In this document: positions 6,777 through 12,702 of the stretch, one piece after another
Numbering within the stretch: position 1 is the stretch's first letter
How the letters are laid out: each line of letters opens with the position of its first letter
Assembly: GCA_015654965.1 (NCBI GenBank)
Contig: JAATGD010000201.1
Span: 1 to 12,702, forward strand
Direction of reading: 5' to 3'
Source of the DNA: Hyphomicrobiales bacterium
GTDB lineage: Bacteria; Pseudomonadota; Alphaproteobacteria; Rhizobiales; Rhizobiaceae
DNA length: 12,702 bases
The notes under the pieces: model-generated
Told to the model about the DNA's origin: nothing
Seen by the model: the letters and a program-made list of their open reading frames with translations, nothing else
The model's database searches: none
Position numbers and translations under genes: made by a program

Positions 6777-7895
6777 ATGAAGAAATCTTTGTTCTCAGGT
6801 GTGGCTCTGGCTGCTCTTGTTGCTTTGAGCGGATCGGCTTGGGCTGATGTGCTTGTCGGTATCGGCGCGCCGTTGACCGGTCCGAATGCCGTTTACGGTG
6901 CGCAGATTCAGAAGGGCGCCGAAGCTGCCATCAAGGAAATCAACGATGCAGGCGGCATTAATGGCGAAAAGATCGCTATCTCACTCGGTGATGACGTATC
7001 CGATCCAAAGCAGGGCATTTCGGTCGCCAACAAGTTTGCGGCCGATGGCGTGAAGGCCGTTATCGGGCACTTCAATTCCGGCGTTTCGATCCCGGCGTCC
7101 GAAGTCTATGCCGAAAACGGAATTCTCGAAATTTCGCCCGCCGCGACCAATCCGGTCTATACCGAGCGTCAGCTCTGGAACACGTTCCGTACCTGTGGCC
7201 GTGATGACCAGCAGGGCATCGTCGCCGGCCAGTATATTTTTGACAATTACAAGGATGCGAAGATCGCCGTCATCCATGACAAGACCCCCTACGGTCAGGG
7301 GCTTGCCGATGAAACTAAGAAGAAGCTCAATGAACTTGGCCTCAAGGAAACCGTCTACGAAGGCGTGAATGTCGGCGAGAAGGATTTCTCCGCGCTGATC
7401 GCCAAGCTCAAGCAGGCTGGCGTCGGGGTTCTGTACTGGGGTGGTCTGCACGCGGAAGCCGGACTCATCATCCGTCAGCTCGCCGATCAGGGCCTGAAGG
7501 TCCAGTTCATCTCGGGCGATGGTATTGTGTCCAATGAGCTGGCATCGATCGCCGGTGATGCCGTTGCCGGAACGCTGAATACTTTCGGTCCCGATCCGCG
7601 CAACAATCCTGACAATGCCGAGCTGGTGAAGAAATTCCGCGACGCCGGTTTTGAGCCGGAAGCCTATACGCTTTACTCCTATGCGGCTGTCCAGTCGCTG
7701 GCTGGTGCTGCCAAGGCTGCAGGCAGCAACGATCCGCAGGAGATTGCCAAGGCATTGAAGGAAAAAGGCCCATTCAAGACTGTGCTGGGCGACCTTTCCT
7801 ATGACGAGAAGGGCGATCCGAAGCTGCCTGGCTATGTCATGTACAAGTGGGAAAAGGGTGAGGATGGAAAATTCACCTACATCCAGCAGAAGTAA
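6777..7895 (+). CDS. livK: Branched-chain amino-acid ABC transporter substrate-binding protein LivK
   Basis: This is the periplasmic binding protein (372 residues) that delivers amino acids to LivHM. It begins with a clear Sec signal peptide: Lys-Lys, a hydrophobic core and a signal peptidase I site after Ala-Trp-Ala (residues 21-23). The mature part starts DVLVGIGAPLTGPNAVYG, the type I binding-fold opening of Leu/Ile/Val-binding proteins, and has DDVSDPKQG and VIGHFNSG. In E. coli LivJ the matching positions carry two cysteines that form a disulfide; here they are Val and Asn, so that bond is absent. Only one Cys (FRTCGRDD) is seen in the mature protein. I chose ATG 6777 because GGGAG lies seven bases upstream and it begins the signal peptide; the frame extends to 6702 but that part is leader. 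A terminator follows. Confidence 0.94.
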   Translation: MKKSLFSGVALAALVALSGSAWADVLVGIGAPLTGPNAVYGAQIQKGAEAAIKEINDAGGINGEKIAISLGDDVSDPKQGISVANKFAADGVKAVIGHFNSGVSIPASEVYAENGILEISPAATNPVYTERQLWNTFRTCGRDDQQGIVAGQYIFDNYKDAKIAVIHDKTPYGQGLADETKKKLNELGLKETVYEGVNVGEKDFSALIAKLKQAGVGVLYWGGLHAEAGLIIRQLADQGLKVQFISGDGIVSNELASIAGDAVAGTLNTFGPDPRNNPDNAELVKKFRDAGFEPEAYTLYSYAAVQSLAGAAKAAGSNDPQEIAKALKEKGPFKTVLGDLSYDEKGDPKLPGYVMYKWEKGEDGKFTYIQQK

Positions 7896-7921
7896 ACTGA
7901 CGTAAGCTTTTCTTCTTGAAG

Positions 7922-7954
7922 ATGCCCGGCTTTGCGCCGGGCATTTTATTTTTT
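7922..7954 (+). terminator. Intrinsic terminator after livK
   Basis: ATGCCCGGC (7922-7930) and GCCGGGCAT (7936-7944) form a perfect nine-pair GC-rich stem with a five-base loop, followed by TTTATTTTTT (7945-7954). It starts 26 bases after the livK stop. Confidence 0.93.
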
Positions 7955-7972
7955 CTGTACGGCACTGTTTGT

Positions 7973-8001
7973 TTGCGCTCGATCTTGTTGCAAGGTAATC
8001 A
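7973..8001 (+). promoter_or_regulatory. Weak candidate promoter of pyc
   Basis: TTGCGC (7973-7978) and TAATCA (7996-8001) are separated by 17 bases in the short gap between the livK terminator and pyc. The match is modest, but a promoter is expected here because pyc follows a strong terminator. Confidence 0.3.
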
Positions 8002-8022
8002 AATTGCATTCGCCATTGCAGT

Positions 8023-8029
8023 AAGGGAG
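8023..8029 (+). promoter_or_regulatory. Ribosome-binding site supporting the TTG start of pyc
   Basis: AAGGGAG lies seven bases before the TTG at 8037. The protein read from this TTG starts a few residues before the conserved ILVANRSEIAIRVFRA block, as in other pyruvate carboxylases, and no in-frame ATG occurs early enough to encode it. Confidence 0.75.
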
Positions 8030-8036
8030 ATCTGCC

Positions 8037-11000
8037 TTGTCCTTCCCCAAAAAGCCTATCCGGAAAATCCTGGTCGCCAACCGTTCCGAAATTGCCATTC
8101 GCGTGTTTCGTGCCGCCAATGAGCTGGGGCTGAAAACGGTGGCCATATGGGCTGAGGAAGACAAGCTTTCGCTGCATCGCTTCAAGGCCGATGAGAGCTA
8201 TCAGGTGGGGCGCGGGCCGCATCTGGAGCGTGATCTGGGGCCGATTGAAAGTTATCTGTCCATTGACGAGATCATTCGTGTCGCAAAGCTTTCAGGTGCC
8301 GACGCCATACATCCCGGTTATGGGCTGTTGTCGGAAAGCCCGGAATTTGCCGAAGCCTGCGCGCAAAACGGCATTATTTTCATCGGACCCAAGCCTGAAA
8401 CCATGCGTCGGCTTGGCAACAAGGTGGCTGCGCGCAATCTGGCCATCGAGATCGGTGTGCCGGTGGTGCCTGCGACCGAACCTCTTCCCGACGATATCGA
8501 GACGGTGAAAAAGCTTGCCGCTGAAATCGGCTATCCCCTGATGCTCAAGGCAAGCTGGGGCGGCGGTGGTCGCGGCATGCGCGCCATTCGCGCCGAGGCC
8601 GATCTGGCGCGTGAAGTGACGGAAGCCAAGCGTGAGGCAAAAGCTGCTTTCGGCAAGGATGAGGTCTATCTCGAAAAGCTCGTTGAACGCGCTCGCCATG
8701 TAGAGGTGCAGATTCTTGGCGACAGCCATGGCAATGCCGTGCATCTTTATGAGCGCGATTGCTCGATCCAGCGCCGCAACCAGAAAGTCGTCGAGCGTGC
8801 CCCCGCACCTTATCTCAATGACGGCCAGCGGCAGGAACTGGCAGATTACGGTCTGAAAATCGCCCATGCGACCGATTATATCGGGGCGGGCACGGTCGAA
8901 TTCCTGATGGATGCCGATAGCGGCAAATTCTATTTCATCGAGGTCAATCCGCGCATTCAGGTCGAGCATACGGTGACGGAAGCCGTGACCGGCATCGATA
9001 TCGTCAAGGCGCAGATCCATATTCTGGAAGGCTTTGCCATTGGTACGCCAGAATCGGGCGTGCCGCGTCAGGAGGATATCCGGCTCAACGGTCATGCGCT
9101 TCAGTGCCGTATCACCACCGAAGACCCCGAACAGAATTTCATTCCCGATTATGGACGCATTCAGGCCTATCGTTCGGCGGCCGGTTTCGGTATCCGTCTT
9201 GATGGCGGAACGGCCTATTCGGGTGCCTTCATCACCCGCTATTATGATCCGCTGCTGGTGAAAGTCACGGCTTCAGGCGCAACGCCGCTTGAGGCCATTC
9301 ACCGGATGGATCGTGCTCTGCGCGAATTCCGTATTCGCGGGGTCGCGACGAACCTCACCTTTCTTGAAGCGATTATCAATCACCCGAAATTCCAGTCGAA
9401 TGATTACACAACGCGTTTCATCGACACCACGCCGGAACTGTTCGAGCATGTGAAGCGGCAGGACCGTGCCACCAAGCTTTTGACTTACATTGCCGATGTG
9501 ACCGTCAATGGTCATCCTGAAACAAAGGGCCGTGCAAAACCGGCCAAGGATGCGGCCCAGCCAGACGTGCCGTGGTTTGGCGACAAGGCGATTGCTGACG
9601 GCACCAAACAATTGCTCGATAAGCTTGGGCCAAAAAAATTTGCAGAATGGGTGCGCAATGAAAAGCGTACGCTTGTGACCGACACGACCATGCGTGATGG
9701 TCATCAGTCGCTGCTTGCCACCCGCGTTCGCACCTATGATATTGCACGGGTCGCCAAATCTTATGCGCAGGCGCTACCGAACCTCTTTTCGCTGGAATGC
9801 TGGGGTGGGGCGACATTCGACGTTTCCATGCGTTTTCTGACCGAAGATCCGTGGGAGCGGCTGGCGCTGGTGCGTGAAGGCGCGCCGAACCTATTGCTGC
9901 AAATGCTTTTGCGTGGTGCGAACGGGGTCGGCTACAAATCCTATCCCGATAATGTGGTCAAATATTTTGTCCGGGAAGCAGCACGCGGCGGCATTGATCT
10001 GTTCCGCGTTTTCGACAGTCTCAACTGGGTCGAAAACATGCGCGTGTCGATGGATGCGGTGCTGGAAGAAAACAAGCTTTGTGAAGCGGCGATCTGTTAT
10101 ACGGGCGATATCCTCAACCCGGACCGTGCCAAATATGATCTCAAATATTACGTCAATCTGGCAAAAGAGGTTGAGAAAGCAGGCGCGCATATCATTAGTT
10201 TGAAGGATATGGCGGGGCTTTTAAAGCCGCAAGCAGCACGCGTGCTCTTCAAGGCGCTGCGTGAAGAAACCGATCTGCCGATCCATTTCCACACCCACGA
10301 CACATCGGGTATTTCGGCTGCGACCGTGCTGGCTGCGGTGGAAGCGGGTGTCGATGTGGTCGATGCGGCCATGGACGCGCTTTCCGGCAACACCTCGCAG
10401 CCGTGCCTTGGCTCGATTGTCGAGGCGCTGCATGGGGCTGAGCGCGATACGGAGCTTGATCCTGAATCGATCCGCCGCATTTCCTTTTACTGGGAGGCGG
10501 TGCGCAACCAGTATGCGGCTTTTGAAAGCGATCTCAAGGGACCTGCTTCGGAAGTTTACCTGCATGAAATGCCCGGTGGGCAATTCACGAACCTCAAGGA
10601 ACAGGCCCGCTCGCTGGGACTTGAAACCCGCTGGCATGAGGTGGCGCAAGCCTATGCCGATGTGAACCGCATGTTCGGCGATATCGTCAAGGTGACGCCA
10701 TCCTCCAAGGTTGTGGGTGACATGGCGCTGATGATGGTTTCCCAAGACCTGACGGTTGCAGATGTCGAAAACCCGGACAAGGATATTGCGTTCCCGGATT
10801 CGGTCGTTTCCATGATGCGCGGTGATCTCGGGCAACCGCCTTCGGGCTGGCCGAAAGCCTTGCAGAAAAAAATCCTCAAAGGTGAAAAGCCATTCACCGA
10901 GCGCCCCGGCGCGCTGCTGGCTCCAGCCGATCTAGATGCGGAACGCAAGAGTTTTGAGGAGACAGTTGAGCGCAAGATCAGCGATCAGGAATTTGCCTCC

Positions 11001-11513
11001 GCGCTCATGTATCCAAAAGTCTTCACCGATTTTGCGTCCGCACAGGAAACCTATGGTCCGACGAGCGTGCTGCCGACGCCAGTTTATTTCTACGGCCTTC
11101 GTCAGGAAGACGAGGTGTTCGTCGATCTGGAACGCGGCAAGACGCTGGTGATCGTCAATCAGGCGATCAGCGAAACGGATGAGAAGGGCATGGTTACGGT
11201 GTTCTTCGAGTTGAACGGTCAGCCACGGCGCATCAAGGTGCCCAACCGCGCCAAGGGCGCGTCAGGCGGCGTTCGGCGCAAGGTGGAGGCGGGCAATGAC
11301 AGTCAGGTTGGTGCTCCCATGCCGGGCGTGATTTCGACGGTCACCGTGAGCGCAGGGCAGAAGGTTACGCAGGGCGATGTGCTGCTGTCCATCGAAGCCA
11401 TGAAGATGGAAACCGCCATTCATGCCGAACGCGATGGCGTGATTGGGGAGGTGCTGGTCCGTCCCGGCGAACAGATCGACGCCAAGGATTTGTTGATCGT
11501 CTATTCGGAATAA
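8037..11513 (+). CDS. pyc: Pyruvate carboxylase
   Basis: This biotin enzyme makes oxaloacetate from pyruvate, bicarbonate and ATP, refilling the TCA cycle and feeding gluconeogenesis. At 1158 residues it is close to Rhizobium etli Pyc (1154). Order of domains: biotin carboxylase (about 1-460) with KILVANRSEIA, the glycine loop KASWGGGGRGMR from Lys171 and EVNPRIQVEH from Glu302; carboxyltransferase (about 540-1000) with TDTTMRDGHQS (metal ligand Asp554), SLKDMAG (Lys723, carbamylated in the family), HFHTHD (ligands His752, His754) and ECWGGATFD; and a C-terminal biotin carrier domain with EAMKMET, biotinyl Lys1123. All key residues are intact. The start codon is TTG. The gene stands alone between two terminators, so it is probably a single-gene unit. 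Allosteric control by acetyl-CoA is a family property. Confidence 0.97.
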   Translation: MSFPKKPIRKILVANRSEIAIRVFRAANELGLKTVAIWAEEDKLSLHRFKADESYQVGRGPHLERDLGPIESYLSIDEIIRVAKLSGADAIHPGYGLLSESPEFAEACAQNGIIFIGPKPETMRRLGNKVAARNLAIEIGVPVVPATEPLPDDIETVKKLAAEIGYPLMLKASWGGGGRGMRAIRAEADLAREVTEAKREAKAAFGKDEVYLEKLVERARHVEVQILGDSHGNAVHLYERDCSIQRRNQKVVERAPAPYLNDGQRQELADYGLKIAHATDYIGAGTVEFLMDADSGKFYFIEVNPRIQVEHTVTEAVTGIDIVKAQIHILEGFAIGTPESGVPRQEDIRLNGHALQCRITTEDPEQNFIPDYGRIQAYRSAAGFGIRLDGGTAYSGAFITRYYDPLLVKVTASGATPLEAIHRMDRALREFRIRGVATNLTFLEAIINHPKFQSNDYTTRFIDTTPELFEHVKRQDRATKLLTYIADVTVNGHPETKGRAKPAKDAAQPDVPWFGDKAIADGTKQLLDKLGPKKFAEWVRNEKRTLVTDTTMRDGHQSLLATRVRTYDIARVAKSYAQALPNLFSLECWGGATFDVSMRFLTEDPWERLALVREGAPNLLLQMLLRGANGVGYKSYPDNVVKYFVREAARGGIDLFRVFDSLNWVENMRVSMDAVLEENKLCEAAICYTGDILNPDRAKYDLKYYVNLAKEVEKAGAHIISLKDMAGLLKPQAARVLFKALREETDLPIHFHTHDTSGISAATVLAAVEAGVDVVDAAMDALSGNTSQPCLGSIVEALHGAERDTELDPESIRRISFYWEAVRNQYAAFESDLKGPASEVYLHEMPGGQFTNLKEQARSLGLETRWHEVAQAYADVNRMFGDIVKVTPSSKVVGDMALMMVSQDLTVADVENPDKDIAFPDSVVSMMRGDLGQPPSGWPKALQKKILKGEKPFTERPGALLAPADLDAERKSFEETVERKISDQEFASALMYPKVFTDFASAQETYGPTSVLPTPVYFYGLRQEDEVFVDLERGKTLVIVNQAISETDEKGMVTVFFELNGQPRRIKVPNRAKGASGGVRRKVEAGNDSQVGAPMPGVISTVTVSAGQKVTQGDVLLSIEAMKMETAIHAERDGVIGEVLVRPGEQIDAKDLLIVYSE

Positions 11514-11536
11514 ATTGCTGCTTCATCGCCACTGTC

Positions 11537-11575
11537 AACGCCACGCCTCTTGGAGGCGTGGCGTTTGTTTGTTTG
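11537..11575 (+). terminator. Intrinsic terminator after pyc
   Basis: AACGCCACGCCTC (11537-11549) and GAGGCGTGGCGTT (11553-11565) form a perfect 13-pair stem with a three-base loop, 23 bases after the pyc stop. The tail is T-rich but broken by Gs (TTTGTTTGTTTG), so termination may be less complete than at livK. Confidence 0.85.
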
Positions 11576-11600
11576 CGCTTGCGACAGCAAGAAAATCTGC

Positions 11601-11640
11601 TATGCGTTTTTTTGCATGATTGTGCATGTTTGTGCCAATT
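11601..11640. promoter_or_regulatory. Four 10-bp direct repeats, likely operator of the DeoR-family gene
   Basis: Positions 11601-11610, 11611-11620, 11621-11630 and 11631-11640 are four adjacent 10-base units that share T at positions 1, 3 and 10 and GC at 4-5, with consensus close to TNTGCATGTT; the second and third units are most alike. Repeats spaced by one helical turn are a known operator layout for DeoR-family repressors. They end two bases before the ribosome site AGGAG (11642-11646), which suggests self-regulation of the regulator gene and possibly of the MFS transporter behind it. Confidence 0.5.
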
Positions 11641-11658
11641 TAGGAGATATTGTTTTCG

Positions 11659-12438
11659 ATGGAACTGCTGCTTCACGAAAGACAAGCCCGTATTCAGGCG
11701 CTTCTGGAGCGTAGCGGGCGGGTTTTGGCCGTTGAACTTGCGGAACAATTTGGCGTTTCGGAAGACACGATTCGCCGCGACGTGCGCGATATGGCATCGG
11801 CTGGCCTGTGCAAGCGCGTCTATGGCGGGGCTCTCAAGTCCGTGTCTTCCGCAATGCCACTGGCTGAACGAGACACTGAAAGGCCGGGGGCGAAGATGGC
11901 CTTGGCGGAGGTGCTGGCCCAATTGATCAAGCCGGGTATGACGGTATTTCTGGATGCTTCATCCGTGAATACGGCCTTAGCGCGTTTGTTGGTCAATCGT
12001 GGTGACGCCTTGTGCGTTGTCACCAACACGCCGTCGATTGCCGTTATTCTGTTGCAGGCGCCGGATATTGAACTGGTCATGATTGGTGGTCCCATTGACC
12101 GCCGGGTGAGTGCGGCTATTGGCGCGCGTGCATTGCGGGATGCGCAATTGTTGCGGCCTGACCTTTGTGTCTTGGGGGCTTGCGGTATTTCTGCGGAAAC
12201 CGGCGTAACGGCTCTTCAGTTCGAGGATGCTGAATTCAAGCGGGTGCTGGTTGAGCGTAGCCATGCGGTCGCCTTGGCTGTGACCAATGAAAAGCTTGGC
12301 ACGGTCGCAGCCCATGATGTTGCCTCTCTGGAGGAACTCCATGTTATGGCCGTCGAACATGATGCGGATAAGAAAATGCTCGCGCCATTTATGGCATCGG
12401 GTTTGAAAGTTTTATATGCGGCGGAAGTCCGTGACTGA
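11659..12438 (+). CDS. DeoR/GlpR-family transcriptional repressor
   Basis: The product is 259 residues, normal for the DeoR family. Residues 1-58 form the winged helix: LLHERQARIQALLERSGRV, then the recognition helix in VSEDTIRRDVRDM (33-45) and the wing CKRVYGGAL. The rest is the sugar-phosphate sensor domain of the ribose-5-phosphate isomerase-like fold, with TVFLDASSVNTALARLL (95-111), VVTNTPSIAV (120-129), MIGG (141-144), GACGISAETGVT (173-184) and a late FKRVLVERS block. Such proteins bind a phosphorylated sugar or intermediate and release DNA. I chose ATG 11659; AGGAG at 11642-11646 is 12 bases away, which is long, while TTG 11650 would be only three bases from it. An MFS transporter begins seven bases downstream, so the effector is probably linked to its substrate; which sugar cannot be told. 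Confidence 0.92.
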   Translation: MELLLHERQARIQALLERSGRVLAVELAEQFGVSEDTIRRDVRDMASAGLCKRVYGGALKSVSSAMPLAERDTERPGAKMALAEVLAQLIKPGMTVFLDASSVNTALARLLVNRGDALCVVTNTPSIAVILLQAPDIELVMIGGPIDRRVSAAIGARALRDAQLLRPDLCVLGACGISAETGVTALQFEDAEFKRVLVERSHAVALAVTNEKLGTVAAHDVASLEELHVMAVEHDADKKMLAPFMASGLKVLYAAEVRD

Positions 12439-12445
12439 GGAAAAT

Positions 12446-12702
12446 ATGGAACAGGTTTTTGGGCGCGAAGACGCAACAATGGAACGTATGCCCATAATTA
12501 CGAAAGAGCGGATTGCGGTGGCGCTGCTGTTTCTCATGAACGGTTATATTTTTGGCGGCTGGGCACCCAAAATTCCTGAATTTGCCGAACGCCTCGGCCT
12601 CGATAGTGCTGGCATGGGACTGGTGATTCTGGTTTTTGGCATCGGCTCTCTGGCCATGATGCCGGTTGCAGGTGCTTTGTCGGCGCATTATGGGTCGGGC
12701 CG
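12446..12702 (+). CDS. MFS transporter (5' part, runs off the window)
   Basis: An ATG at 12446, five bases after AGGA (12438-12441) and seven bases past the repressor stop, opens a frame that stays open to the window end (85 complete codons). After a polar start of about 22 residues come two hydrophobic segments: IAVALLFLMNGYIFGGWAP (about 23-41) and MGLVILVFGIGSLAMMPVAG (about 57-76). The stretch WAPKIPEFAERLGLDSAGMGL between them is typical of a group of MFS permeases common in alphaproteobacteria. It is an inner-membrane carrier whose substrate cannot be read from this part. The internal ATGs at 12479 and 12488 could also serve as starts. Tight spacing indicates co-transcription with the DeoR-family repressor. 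Confidence 0.82.
   Translation, partial: MEQVFGREDATMERMPIITKERIAVALLFLMNGYIFGGWAPKIPEFAERLGLDSAGMGLVILVFGIGSLAMMPVAGALSAHYGSG

Noticed and set aside
6981..8222. A 413-codon open frame on the minus strand
   Set aside because: It lies opposite livK, crosses the livK terminator and the pyc start, and has no recognisable domain. The + strand genes there have clear motifs, so this is a shadow frame.
1..12702. Mobile elements, CRISPR arrays, tRNA or phage genes
   Set aside because: Looking through the gaps and gene ends showed no transposase, no regular spaced repeats, no tRNA-like cloverleaf and no change in gene style. Brucella-type palindromic repeats were looked for in the gaps and not seen.

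Overview
The window looks like chromosomal DNA of an alphaproteobacterium of the order Hyphomicrobiales, most likely the Brucella/Ochrobactrum group. This rests on the protein types and their order: a hydroxyproline epimerase of the Brucella PrpA type, a liv transporter locus with a long LivG and a small membrane protein, and a 1158-residue single-chain pyruvate carboxylase close in length and motif spacing to the Rhizobium etli enzyme. The species was not determined. All supported genes lie on the + strand and no mobile element, tRNA, rRNA or CRISPR was seen.

Layout. (1) Positions 1-1641 hold the 3' part of a DadA-like FAD amino-acid dehydrogenase and, five bases later, a complete 4-hydroxyproline 2-epimerase/proline-racemase-family enzyme. 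Together they fit the first two steps of hydroxyproline breakdown: epimerisation to cis-4-hydroxy-D-proline, then its oxidation. (2) A 276-base AT-rich gap (1642-1917) leads into a branched-chain amino-acid ABC transporter operon: livH, livM, livG, livF and a 114-residue triple-span membrane protein, packed with overlaps or gaps of a few bases (1918-6629). (3) livK (6777-7895), the periplasmic binding protein, has its own likely promoter with a TTGACA box and a leader hairpin, and ends in a clear intrinsic terminator. (4) pyc (8037-11513) stands alone between two terminator hairpins and starts with TTG. (5) A DeoR/GlpR-type repressor gene (11659-12438) is followed seven bases later by the start of an MFS transporter that runs off the window.

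Most of the window is ordinary metabolic chromosome. The points most worth a second look are: the LivG C-terminal extension carrying a helix-hairpin-helix-like domain of the kind known from NuoE tails; the uncharacterised membrane protein bound into the liv operon; and a set of four 10-bp direct repeats directly before the DeoR-family gene, which looks like its operator. No strong sign of a wholly new system was found.
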